Part shown: positions 32,628 to 40,938 of the stretch, one piece after another
Position numbering within the stretch: the stretch's first letter is position 1
How the letters are laid out: each line of letters opens with the position of its first letter
NCBI GenBank assembly: GCA_902500825.1
Contig: CABVRX010000004.1
Span: 1 to 64,000 of the forward strand
Source: an uncultured Nitrospira sp.
GTDB lineage: Bacteria > Nitrospirota > Nitrospiria > Nitrospirales > Nitrospiraceae
DNA length: 64,000 bases
Direction: 5' to 3'
The notes under the pieces: generated by a model
Seen by the model: only the letters and a program-made list of their open reading frames with translations
Told to the model about the DNA's origin: nothing
Databases searched by the model: none
Translations under genes and position numbers: made by a program

Positions 32628-33872
32628 ATGAACCACTACCAAGAAAGCGTGTACCTTCAAGGACACATCATCGACTCTCTCGTGCTCGCCAAGGTGCTCG
32701 ATCTCATCCTGATGATGGGTGGGACCTTCGACCTAGAGGACGTACACATCGGCAAGACCAGGGAAGAACCGTCTCATGCGCGTATTCGGATCCGAACCAC
32801 ATCGAGAGCACTCTTAGACGACATTCTGAGAAAGATTCAACCACACGGCGCCTCAATCGAACGCGAGGCAGATTGCCGAACCGATAGGGCGCCCGCCGAC
32901 GGAGTGTTACCAGATAATTTCTACGCGACGACTCATTTGCCCACCCAGATCCGGCTTAACGGTCAATGGCTGGACGTGGATCAAATCGAGATGGACCTCG
33001 CTATTGCGGTCAGCGAGACGCGCTCCGTCGCCCAGGCCGTGCCGATGGGCGAAGTACGGCAGGGGGACCAGATCGTCGTCGGTCGAGAGGGAGTGCGTGT
33101 CATACCACTGCGGCGTCCGCAAGAGCGAGATGTCTTTGGGTTCATGGAATCTCAAGTATCGGCAGAGCGACCCCATGGGCACATCATTACTGACATCGCA
33201 ACTCGGATGAGTCAGTTGCGAGAACGGCACAGCCAGGGACAGGCGGACTCAAGAGTGTTATTGGCGGGTGGGCCGGCGATCATTCATGCCGGTGGGCGAG
33301 AGGCCCTGACCTGGTTGATCGAACAGGGATTTGTGCACACATTGTTCTGCGGCAATGCCCTCGCCGCCCACGACATGGAGGCGGATCTGTATGGAACGTC
33401 ACTGGGCTATGGGCTCACAGCCGGGCGAGCAGTTCCGCATGGCCATGAGCACCATTTGAGGACTATTAATCGGATTCGCACGATCGGCAGCATTAAAGCG
33501 GCCGTAACCTCAGGGATAATCAAACAAGGAATCATGGCGGCTTGTGTCAGGCACGGTGTGCCGGTAATCATGTCCGGAACGATTCGCGATGACGGCCCCT
33601 TGCCCGGAGTGATTACGGATTCCGTTCAGGCACAACGCGCGATGCGTGCTTTGATCCCCGGCGTTGGGCTGGCTCTCCTTGTCGCCTCGACCCTTCACTC
33701 CGTCGCAACAGGCAATCTTCTGCCGGCGACCGTCCCCACAGTCTGTGTAGACGTGAACCCGTCGGTCCCGACCAAGCTGGCCGACCGTGGGAGCTTTCAG
33801 GCGGTCGGCCTCGTCATGGATGCGGCGTCGTTTCTCTCTGAACTTGCCAGGTGTCTGGGGAGGCCCACATGA
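32628..33872 (+). CDS. TIGR00300-type LOR/ornithine cyclodeaminase-like
   Basis: 414 residues with the layout of the LOR/SDH-like family (TIGR00300). An N-terminal LOR-type domain (SVYLQGHIIDSLVLAKVLDLIL) is followed by the C-terminal NAD-dependent part (LLAGGPAIIHAGG, GNALAAHDMEADLYGTSLG, HHLRTINRIRTIGSI, MSGTIRDDGPLPGVITD). In cyanobacterial AgrE/ArgZ this domain, fused behind an arginine-dihydrolase domain, carries ornithine cyclodeaminase activity giving proline. The gene ends in an ATGA overlap with an amidinotransferase-fold gene, so the two very likely reproduce that bifunctional enzyme as separate chains. The enzymatic assignment is by analogy. Confidence 0.78.
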   Translation: MNHYQESVYLQGHIIDSLVLAKVLDLILMMGGTFDLEDVHIGKTREEPSHARIRIRTTSRALLDDILRKIQPHGASIEREADCRTDRAPADGVLPDNFYATTHLPTQIRLNGQWLDVDQIEMDLAIAVSETRSVAQAVPMGEVRQGDQIVVGREGVRVIPLRRPQERDVFGFMESQVSAERPHGHIITDIATRMSQLRERHSQGQADSRVLLAGGPAIIHAGGREALTWLIEQGFVHTLFCGNALAAHDMEADLYGTSLGYGLTAGRAVPHGHEHHLRTINRIRTIGSIKAAVTSGIIKQGIMAACVRHGVPVIMSGTIRDDGPLPGVITDSVQAQRAMRALIPGVGLALLVASTLHSVATGNLLPATVPTVCVDVNPSVPTKLADRGSFQAVGLVMDAASFLSELARCLGRPT

Positions 33873-34669
33873 GCCGTCTCCTCGTCTGTCCCCCCGATTA
33901 TTTCGGAATCGAGTACGAAATCAATCCCTGGATGCGCCTGACCAATCGCGTGGATCACGGACGGGCGATACGACAGTGGCATGAATTGATGCACGTGTTT
34001 GAGCATGACCTTGGCGTCGTGCTCGAACGGATGACTCCCATTCCGGGTTTACCTGATCTCGTATTTACGGCCAATGCCGGGATCGTGGTTGGACGAACCG
34101 CCGTTGTGAGTCGCTTCCGGTATCCTGAACGGCAACGAGAAGAAGCTTACTTTGAGAGTTGGTTTCGCGGACATGGCTATGAGGTGATGACGGTAGAAGC
34201 AGGCCTTCATTTTGAAGGCGCTGGGGATCTCCTCGGTTTTCCGGAATACTGCTTCGGTGGATATCGACAGCGATCTGATATTCGCATCTTCCCGGTCCTC
34301 AGTGAGCGTTTTCACCAAGAAATTATTCCGCTTGAGCTCGTCGACAGCCGTTTCTACCATCTTGACACCTGTCTCTGTCCCTTAAGCGGCGGCGAGCTCC
34401 TTTATTTCTCCGCAGCATTTGATAGCTATGGCCGGACCGCGATCGCCGAACGTGTTCCGGACAAGCTGCGGCTCGCCGTTCCGGAAGATGAAGCCTTGAA
34501 GTTTGCCTGCAATGCGGTCTGCGTCGGGAAACACGTCGTTCTCCCTACCGGATGCCCCACCACGCAGGCTTGGCTCCGCATAAGAGGGTATGAAACCCAC
34601 GCGGTCCAGCTCGATGAATTCATGAAATCCGGTGGATCCGCCAAGTGCCTCGCTCTGGCGCTGGACTAG
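33869..34669 (+). CDS. Amidinotransferase-fold hydrolase, ArgZ-like
   Basis: 266 residues of the arginine-modifying (DDAH/arginine deiminase/amidinotransferase) fold. Seen: LPDLVFTANAG (61-71, with Asn69), FEGAGDLL (115-122), HLDTCLCPL (164-172, catalytic-type His164) and the C-terminal GGSAKCLAL with the nucleophile candidate Cys260. DDAH and the arginine dihydrolase domain of AgrE/ArgZ share these positions; ArgZ-type enzymes release two ammonia and CO2 from arginine to give ornithine. The start at 33869 is set by ATGA overlap and a GGGGAGG ribosome site. Coupling to the LOR/OCD-like gene upstream argues for arginine to ornithine to proline. Confidence 0.82.
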   Translation: MSRLLVCPPDYFGIEYEINPWMRLTNRVDHGRAIRQWHELMHVFEHDLGVVLERMTPIPGLPDLVFTANAGIVVGRTAVVSRFRYPERQREEAYFESWFRGHGYEVMTVEAGLHFEGAGDLLGFPEYCFGGYRQRSDIRIFPVLSERFHQEIIPLELVDSRFYHLDTCLCPLSGGELLYFSAAFDSYGRTAIAERVPDKLRLAVPEDEALKFACNAVCVGKHVVLPTGCPTTQAWLRIRGYETHAVQLDEFMKSGGSAKCLALALD

Positions 34670-34748
34670 CTCTCGCCGCTCGCCCCTATCTCGAATGAAT
34701 CGGTGGAATATGGCGTCTCGTGACGTATGGCGTAGGGCGGTTGACGTT

Positions 34749-35105
34749 CTATTTCTTCCGAAAGAGAAACGCGCCATACATGCCGGCAATCGCAATCGTG
34801 ACAAGTTCAATTGTCAGGAGCATGCGGCTCACGACGGCTTCTGGGGCGGGAGGAGAGAGGATGAAATACATGCCGAGGAACTCAGGTGCTTGAGTCGGCG
34901 GAGTTTCCCATGGAGGAAAGAGCACGGCCAGAATCAAAACAACGACCATTCCGTAGAGCACCGTGATGTTGAGCTGCTCCTGTGCTTGGCCGTTGGTGTT
35001 GGAGTCTGATGGGTTATTCGTGCGGCCACCCATCCGCCGGCCGCACTGGATGCAGAAACGGTTGATCTCCGGTTGTGACCGGCTACAGGCAGGACAGACT
35101 TGCAT
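34749..35105 (-). CDS. Zinc-ribbon membrane protein, unknown
   Basis: 118 residues. The N-terminal zinc ribbon (CPACSRSQPEINRFCIQCG) is followed by a polar linker with NTNGQ and two hydrophobic helices (VLYGMVVVLILAVLFPP and MLLTIELVTIAIAGMYGAFLF). The start at 35105 follows GGGGAATGTGCAAGG; an upstream ATG at 35129 is also in frame. The architecture, a cytoplasmic or periplasmic zinc-ribbon tethered to the membrane, is common among small unknown proteins. Confidence 0.65.
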   Translation of the reverse strand: MQVCPACSRSQPEINRFCIQCGRRMGGRTNNPSDSNTNGQAQEQLNITVLYGMVVVLILAVLFPPWETPPTQAPEFLGMYFILSPPAPEAVVSRMLLTIELVTIAIAGMYGAFLFRKK

Positions 35106-35169
35106 CCTTGCACATTCCCCGTATGCCATCTACATACATGGAAATAGCCTGACGATGCTAGAGGGAACA

Positions 35170-35940
35170 CTAAAAGTGGTAATTGACTCCGAACGAAAAA
35201 ATGACGGGATTATAGATGGCTTTAAATCCAAAGGCGCCGGCGTCGTTCGCATCGAAATTGAGAGTTGTGTAGTTATATCTGATTTCTCCAAATCCGGAGA
35301 TGTGTCGTGTGAAAAAGTATTCACCACCGAACTTGACGTTCAGTCCTACCCTGGTTGAGTTTTGCGTCCCTTCAAATCCGGATAACGTTGTTTGGACACG
35401 GGCCAAAAATATTGCAGGACCGATTCCTACATAGGGTTGGAACCTTGTCTTGTGATAACGCAACATGAGATTGAACGGAGCGACAGTAATAACTCGAAAA
35501 TGATCACCCGAGAAACCACTTACTGTCTCTCCACCGGCCACAGGACCAACCCCGTTCAAGATCGATCCCGGAATAATACTGACTCTTGTGGATTGTTGCT
35601 CAATGTGAGGAGTGCTATAGAAAGTTTCCAGCTCCAGACCGAACCACGGCACTTGCGGAAAGTAGTAGCCGATTTTTCCGCCCAGCACGAGAGAACTGGC
35701 TAAGTCACGACCCGACATGGAACCCGGAGGAGTGAGCGTGGATCCGGGAGGACCACCGAGATCGGTAAGATCGACTCTAGTGAGTTTGTTGTTGTCGCCA
35801 AAGAAGGTGGTGCCGATTTGGCCTCCAATGTACATTTCCGAGTACGCATTCGACCCGTTCAGAACCGGCATCAGTGCCACCTGCGACAACGTCGCGATGA
35901 CGATCGTTGCGTAAGCCCATACGTGGCGGCATTGTTTCAT
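35170..35940 (-). CDS. Outer-membrane beta-barrel protein
   Basis: About 256 residues from the ATG at 35940, with a signal peptide (YATIVIATLSQVALMPVLNGSNAYS). The mature part alternates hydrophobic strands and turns: MYIGGQIGTTFFG, LVLGGKIGYYF, FQPYVGIGPAIFLARV, GLNVKFGGEYFF and a C-terminal strand ending FSFGVNYHF. The terminal aromatic residue is the classic outer-membrane insertion signal. This is the 8-stranded OmpA/OmpW-like barrel type with no visible periplasmic domain. Function unknown; no operon partner. Confidence 0.85.
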   Translation of the reverse strand: MKQCRHVWAYATIVIATLSQVALMPVLNGSNAYSEMYIGGQIGTTFFGDNNKLTRVDLTDLGGPPGSTLTPPGSMSGRDLASSLVLGGKIGYYFPQVPWFGLELETFYSTPHIEQQSTRVSIIPGSILNGVGPVAGGETVSGFSGDHFRVITVAPFNLMLRYHKTRFQPYVGIGPAIFLARVQTTLSGFEGTQNSTRVGLNVKFGGEYFFTRHISGFGEIRYNYTTLNFDANDAGAFGFKAIYNPVIFSFGVNYHF

Positions 35941-36121
35941 CTGCAAATCTCTGAACTGCATATTTTCTTTATCCCGTCATCCATCTTATGACTCGAAGCT
36001 GCGATCACGAAATTATTTGTGGAATCTTGACAAAAGCTGAACAAGCCGGGCGCGCTCAGATGTGGCGCTCTTTGCCGTGAGTGGGTGACAGTAATAAGAG
36101 GAACGGCGGGTTCCCCATTGA

Positions 36122-36152
36122 TTGACAGGTACTCGATAGCTTCCTATATAAT
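36122..36152 (+). promoter_or_regulatory. Sigma-70-type promoter upstream of gpsA-larB
   Basis: TTGACA (36122-36127) is followed by TATATAAT (36145-36152). The -10 can be read as TATATA with a 17-bp spacer or TATAAT with 19 bp. The gpsA start codon is 50 bp further. This is the best consensus promoter I find in the window. Confidence 0.7.
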
Positions 36153-36202
36153 CCGCCGGCCTGAATGGATGGGTGATACTTTCGCCATGAGGGTGAATCG
36201 CT

Positions 36203-37225
36203 ATGCCGACCACTATCAACAAGATCGGCGTGATCGGGGCCGGAGCCTGGGGCACAGCATTGGCAAAACATCTGGCCGAGAAGGGGCTGGAGGTTCGTCT
36301 CTGGGCCTATGAGCACCACATCGTCGACGCCATCAATACTTCTCACGAAAATCCGGTCTTTCTCAAAGACGTTCAGCTTCCTTCAGGTTTGACGGCCACC
36401 CCCTCACTTGTTGAGGTGGTAAAGAGCCGCGATGCGGTTCTATTTGCCGTTCCTTCGCACCTCACCCGATCCGTCTTACATCAGTTGGCACCCTGCATCT
36501 CTGGTCCCTTGCCGTTCGTATGTGCAACCAAAGGCATAGAGGAAAATACGGCCCAGCTGATGACCCAGGTCATGGAGAACGAATTGCCGCAGTCCATGCA
36601 CCGGTCCCTCATGGTGCTCTCTGGACCAAGTTTCGCGTCAGAATTGAGTGCCGGTAAACCCACGGCCGTATGTCTGGCCGGTAGTGATGAGCAACTGGTG
36701 CGACGGTTTCAACGTGCATTGATGACACCTGCGTTTCGGGTCTATGCGGATACGGACATCATCGGCGTTCAACTCGGCGGTGCCTTAAAGAACGTCATGG
36801 CGTTGGCCACCGGTGTGATCGACGGTCTGGATCTCGGGCTCAATGCCCGTGCGGCACTCATTACACGAGGTCTGGCTGAAATCATTCGGCTGGGGGCGGC
36901 AATGGGAGCCGATCCTCGCACGTTCTATGGGCTTTCCGGGGTCGGCGACCTGGTATTAACCTGTACAGGCTCGCTGAGCCGAAACCATTCGGTCGGAGTT
37001 CGGCTCGGGAAGGGAGAAAAGTTGGAAACGATATTGGCCGGGATGCAGGCTGTTGCAGAAGGCATTCGGACAAGTCGTGCGGCACTCACCTTAGCCCGCC
37101 GCTATCAGGTCGATATGCCGATCATTCAAGAGATCAACGCCGTGTTGTACGACAATAAGTCCTGCCGAAAAGCCGTCCGTGATCTGATGGAGCGGGATGC
37201 AAAACCGGAGAAAGGATGGGCATGA
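36203..37225 (+). CDS. gpsA: Glycerol-3-phosphate dehydrogenase GpsA
   Basis: 340 residues. NAD(P)-dependent reduction of dihydroxyacetone phosphate to sn-glycerol-3-phosphate, the entry point of phospholipid synthesis. The Rossmann GVIGAGAWGTALAKHLAEKG opens the protein. SGPSFASEL, the LGGALKNVMALATG segment with the catalytic Lys, and GLSGVGDLVLTCTG are all present. A good sigma-70 promoter lies 50 bp upstream. It overlaps larB by ATGA, making a gpsA-larB transcript. Confidence 0.95.
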   Translation: MPTTINKIGVIGAGAWGTALAKHLAEKGLEVRLWAYEHHIVDAINTSHENPVFLKDVQLPSGLTATPSLVEVVKSRDAVLFAVPSHLTRSVLHQLAPCISGPLPFVCATKGIEENTAQLMTQVMENELPQSMHRSLMVLSGPSFASELSAGKPTAVCLAGSDEQLVRRFQRALMTPAFRVYADTDIIGVQLGGALKNVMALATGVIDGLDLGLNARAALITRGLAEIIRLGAAMGADPRTFYGLSGVGDLVLTCTGSLSRNHSVGVRLGKGEKLETILAGMQAVAEGIRTSRAALTLARRYQVDMPIIQEINAVLYDNKSCRKAVRDLMERDAKPEKGWA

Positions 37226-37977
37226 ATCCGGAAGGACTCGAACGACTGTTACAGCAGGTCCGTCACGGACACGTGACGGTCGAACAAGCACTGCAACGTC
37301 TGCGGTCGCTGCCGTTTGAGGATCTGGGCTTTGCTTCGCTCGATCATCATCGATCGTTACGACAGGGCTTCCCCGAGGTGATTTTATGCGAAGGGAAAAC
37401 CACGACGCAGATCGTCGCCATCGCTCGGGCACTCATGAAGAAACACGGGCCGTTTCTCGCAACTCGCGCCGACCCATCGGTCGCGCGCGCCATTCGCCGT
37501 CTGGACCGGCGAGCACAGTACTATCCTGATGCACGCATTGTGGCGATTCGCAGCCCCAGGCAGAAGCAACATGGACATCTACTCGTAGTGACCGCAGGAA
37601 CGGCAGACATACCCGTAGCGGAGGAAGCCCGTGTGACCGCCGAAGTGATGGGAAGCCACGTCGAGCGGCTATACGATGTCGGTGTCGCGGGTATCCATCG
37701 GCTGCTTGGGAAAAAAGATCGACTGTTTGATGCGCAGGTGGTGATCGTCGTCGCCGGTATGGACGGCGTTCTGCCGAGCGTGGTAGGAGGCTTGGTCCAT
37801 TGCCCGGTCATTGCCGTGCCGACCAGCCGAGGCTATGGCGCAAGTTTCGGGGGAGTCGCCGCGCTGCTGACGATGCTCAATTCCTGCGCGGCGGGTGTGG
37901 GGGTGATGAACATCGACAATGGATTCGGCGCGGCCTGCCTCGCCCATCGAATCAATATGTTGGGAGTAAAGAGTTAG
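37222..37977 (+). CDS. larB: LarB, nickel-pincer cofactor biosynthesis
   Basis: About 251 residues (ATG at 37222 in an ATGA overlap with gpsA; an ATG at 37216 two codons earlier is also possible). LarB carboxylates and hydrolyses nicotinic acid adenine dinucleotide to the dicarboxylated mononucleotide, the first step towards the nickel-pincer nucleotide. The C-terminal half has the PurE/AIRC-like fold: TAGTADIPVAEEARVTAE, YDVGVAGIHRLL and GMDGVLPSVVGGLV. LarC is encoded 0.75 kb downstream on the same strand; LarE is not in the window. Confidence 0.92.
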   Translation: MNPEGLERLLQQVRHGHVTVEQALQRLRSLPFEDLGFASLDHHRSLRQGFPEVILCEGKTTTQIVAIARALMKKHGPFLATRADPSVARAIRRLDRRAQYYPDARIVAIRSPRQKQHGHLLVVTAGTADIPVAEEARVTAEVMGSHVERLYDVGVAGIHRLLGKKDRLFDAQVVIVVAGMDGVLPSVVGGLVHCPVIAVPTSRGYGASFGGVAALLTMLNSCAAGVGVMNIDNGFGAACLAHRINMLGVKS

Positions 37978-37999
37978 TCGTGGACGCAACAATACGGTA

Positions 38000-38551
38000 C
38001 TATTTCACTTCCAGTATGCCCCGCTTCGGCCAAGCGACCATGACAGTGCGTAGCCCCTTTTCCCCATGTGCCAATAACTTTGTCCGCACTTCATATGAAT
38101 AGGTACCCGCCCCTGCGGGTTGCTTGCGGTGATCCTGACCATCCCAGGCAAGTTCGACGGACACCTTCGATCGTTCCGACTCCCCATGTCCCGCTGAAGG
38201 GATGAGAACAGGCTGTCGGTGCGTGAGGAATCGGAGCGAGGTCTTCGAAGGGGAACTAATGAGCGATGTCACCTCCAAAATCGTGGATCCGTCCACTTCT
38301 CTGGGAAGCTGCACCGTGACGGAAAACTGAAGAGGCCCGTTGTCCAGAGTATATGGTGTCGGAGCAATGTTGAGGCCGACAATTTTGAGCTCGGGCTCGG
38401 GCCTAGGAACGCGTGGGGACTTCACCTTTGAAAGACCGTCTGCCGGAAGGAACGCAGTCAGACAGCCGCAAAGGGTGAGAAAGACGAGCAGGAGTTTCGG
38501 ACGATGGAAGTTGTTTGTAATTTTCACCGAAAACACCGAGCCTGCTTTCAT
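38000..38551 (-). CDS. Exported protein, FlgD-Ig-like, unknown
   Basis: 183 residues from the ATG at 38551. A long basic N-region precedes a hydrophobic core (LLLVFLTLCGCLTAFL); a lipobox-like LCGC may make it a lipoprotein. The rest is beta-rich, ending with ELAWDGQDHRKQPAGAGTYSYEVRTKL, which recalls FlgD-type Ig-like strands (the W-DG-D-G-x-G-x-Y turn). It lies antisense between larB and larC, an odd location. No ribosome site is obvious. Confidence 0.55.
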   Translation of the reverse strand: MKAGSVFSVKITNNFHRPKLLLVFLTLCGCLTAFLPADGLSKVKSPRVPRPEPELKIVGLNIAPTPYTLDNGPLQFSVTVQLPREVDGSTILEVTSLISSPSKTSLRFLTHRQPVLIPSAGHGESERSKVSVELAWDGQDHRKQPAGAGTYSYEVRTKLLAHGEKGLRTVMVAWPKRGILEVK

Positions 38552-38722
38552 GGGTGACGGTGGGCGCATTCGCCGTGATGGACTGTCGGCGCGACACAAC
38601 ACATTGTTAGGGGGATAACATAGCATCCCCGGGCTGTCAACGAAGCGGTGATAATGAACCAATGATTGCCGTTTTCCGATACCTTTCGGTAATATGTGCG
38701 GTCTTTTTGATTGAGGGGCCGG

Positions 38723-39940
38723 GTGGGACGGCATCTGCATTTCGATTGTTTTTCTGGAATTAGTGGGGACATGGTTCTCGGCGCACTGGTGAGCGCCGGA
38801 CTATCGTGGACCGATTTGGTCGGCGGCCTCAAGCGCCTACGACTCAATGGCTACCGACTACGGAAACGCGAGGTGCACCGTGGCGCGCTTGCGGCGATAA
38901 AGGTTGACGTGATCGTTCAACAAGGGTTTCAGCGGCCGCTGACTCTCGCTGGTATCCGAAAGATCCTTGTCGGCAGCACACTGCCCGGTCCGGTCAAGGA
39001 GCGAAGTCGGTCGGTTTTCGATCGACTGGCTGAAGCGGAAGGAGCGGTGCATGGTGTCGATCCAAAAAATATTCACTTCCACGAAGTAGGAGTTGTGGAT
39101 TCGTTTATCGATGTCGTCGGGGGCGTGCTGGGTTGCTATCTCTTGAACGCAACCCGCATCACATCGTCTCCTATCAATGTCGGAGCCGGTTCCGTTCAGA
39201 CCTCCCACGGGCTCTTGCCGGTTCCGGGACCCGCGGTGGCGGAGTTGGCAAAGGAGATCCCGATCTACGCCGACGGCCCACGCTGCGAACTCGCAACGCC
39301 CACCGGTGTTGCGCTGCTTCGGACGTTGGCGTCGGAATTCGGCCCTATGCCGGCCATGAAAAGTACGGCAGTAGGCTATGGTGCCGGCGATCGCAATCCA
39401 GACGGATGGCCCAATGCTTTACGCGTGTTTCTGGAGGAAGAGTCCATGTCGGAGACGCGCCAGACCGAACGGATGGTACAGCTTGAAGCGAATCTCGACG
39501 ACCTCAGCCCACAGGCCTACGAATACGTTATGGAACAACTCTTTCAGGTCGGCGCCGCTGATGTCTCGCTGACTCCCGTCGTCATGAAGAAAAGCCGCCC
39601 AGGAGTCGTGCTGAGCTGCCTGGCCACTGAAGACCGGACGGATGCCGTCCTCGAAGTTCTCTTCCAAGAAACGACAACACTTGGAATACGGTTTCACGAA
39701 GTATGCAGACGGGTCCTTCCCAGGCGATTTGTTCCCGTCACGACCCGAAGCGGAGTCGTTCGCATGAAGGTTGCCGAGGTCGGCGCCGGATGGGAAAAAG
39801 CAGCCCCCGAATACGAGGACTGTAAGGCCCTTGCAAAACGAACCGGTCACCCTCTTAAGACGATCATGGAGGAAGCGTTGCTGGCTTATCGGCGAGGACT
39901 CCGGAAGAACAGAATGCTCAACGAGCGAGGCCGGGCATGA
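38723..39940 (+). CDS. larC: LarC, nickel insertion for pincer nucleotide
   Basis: About 405 residues. The N-terminal signature LHFDCFSGISGDMVLGALV is diagnostic for LarC, the CTP-dependent nickel insertase that completes the nickel-pincer nucleotide. Further conserved parts are IHFHEVGVVDSFIDVVG, SSPINVGAGSVQTSHG and ATPTGVALL; the C-terminal cyclometallase domain (LEANLDDLSPQAYEY onward) is complete. GTG at 38723 with GAGGGG upstream is my chosen start; TTG at 38711 is possible. The gene appears intact in one frame, unlike the two-frame larC1/larC2 of Lactiplantibacillus. Confidence 0.92.
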   Translation: MGRHLHFDCFSGISGDMVLGALVSAGLSWTDLVGGLKRLRLNGYRLRKREVHRGALAAIKVDVIVQQGFQRPLTLAGIRKILVGSTLPGPVKERSRSVFDRLAEAEGAVHGVDPKNIHFHEVGVVDSFIDVVGGVLGCYLLNATRITSSPINVGAGSVQTSHGLLPVPGPAVAELAKEIPIYADGPRCELATPTGVALLRTLASEFGPMPAMKSTAVGYGAGDRNPDGWPNALRVFLEEESMSETRQTERMVQLEANLDDLSPQAYEYVMEQLFQVGAADVSLTPVVMKKSRPGVVLSCLATEDRTDAVLEVLFQETTTLGIRFHEVCRRVLPRRFVPVTTRSGVVRMKVAEVGAGWEKAAPEYEDCKALAKRTGHPLKTIMEEALLAYRRGLRKNRMLNERGRA

Positions 39941-40938
39941 CCGTTCTGTACTACGTTCTTCTCTTTGTCGTTTCCGTGGCGGTCACGCTAGGGGGTTGCG
40001 CACTCTTTACCAACGCCATTGAATGGCTGGGTAAGCGGCGGGGCATCTCCGAGGGCGCCGTAGGCAGCGTCTTTGCTGCAATCGGCACGACCTTGCCTGA
40101 AACCTCAATCCCAATCATTGCGATTTTCTTCGGCGACAGCCGGGAAGAGGTTGAAGTGGGCTTGGGCGCCATCTTGGGCGCGCCGTTCATGCTCAGCACC
40201 CTGGTATTGCCTATCTTGGCCGTTCTTCTGCTGCTCTATGCACGGGCCGGTAAGCGGACTGCCCGCTTTCATCTCAATTATCGCGAAGTCCTGACCGACC
40301 TCACATTTTTTATGATCGGATATTTTGTCGCCCTGGGTTGCGTCTTCGTGCCCTCCAGGCTGATTCACCTCGTTGCGGCCGTTCTATTGATCTGTTTGTA
40401 CATTTACTACATGAAACTTAAGTTCGCACCGACGGATGGTGAAGAAGGGAGTGAGTTGGAGCCGCTGATTTTCGATAAGGCCGCAGCCATCCCGTCGTAT
40501 GTCATGATCGGATTTCAAGCCCTTTTGGGGTTAGGTGGGTTGATAGTGGGCGCCCATTTGTTTGTCACGGCTGCAGAATCGATGGCCGGCTTGTTCGCGA
40601 TGTCGCCGTTGATTTTAGCGCTGCTCATCGCACCGCTCGCCACCGAGCTGCCGGAGATGTCCAACAGCTTTCTCTGGCTCTATCGCAAGAAAGACCGGCT
40701 CGCCGTGGCCAATGTCACTGGAGCTATGGTGTTTCAAGGCACCTTCCCGGTCGCTCTGGGGCTGATCGGCACCGAATGGTCGATTGCACCATCAGCCTTG
40801 ACCACCATGATCTTGGCCGTGCAGGCGGTGGGACTCTGCCTCCTCCAGATTCTGATCGGAGGTCAGTGGCGGCCGTGGCTACTCGCCGCAGGGGCCGTCT
40901 TCTATATCGGCTATACCGTACATCTCTATGTCAACTGA
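39937..40938 (+). CDS. CaCA-family cation exchanger
   Basis: 333 residues, about ten transmembrane segments arranged as two inverted halves. The two alpha-repeats carry the acidic motifs: AAIGTTLPETSIPIIAIFFG (first half) and APLATELPEMSNSFLWLYRKK (second half), as in the sodium/calcium exchanger superfamily. It probably exchanges Ca2+ or another cation for Na+ or H+ across the inner membrane. It overlaps larC by ATGA and pdxA by 11 bp, so it is embedded in a tight operon. Confidence 0.88.
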   Translation: MTVLYYVLLFVVSVAVTLGGCALFTNAIEWLGKRRGISEGAVGSVFAAIGTTLPETSIPIIAIFFGDSREEVEVGLGAILGAPFMLSTLVLPILAVLLLLYARAGKRTARFHLNYREVLTDLTFFMIGYFVALGCVFVPSRLIHLVAAVLLICLYIYYMKLKFAPTDGEEGSELEPLIFDKAAAIPSYVMIGFQALLGLGGLIVGAHLFVTAAESMAGLFAMSPLILALLIAPLATELPEMSNSFLWLYRKKDRLAVANVTGAMVFQGTFPVALGLIGTEWSIAPSALTTMILAVQAVGLCLLQILIGGQWRPWLLAAGAVFYIGYTVHLYVN

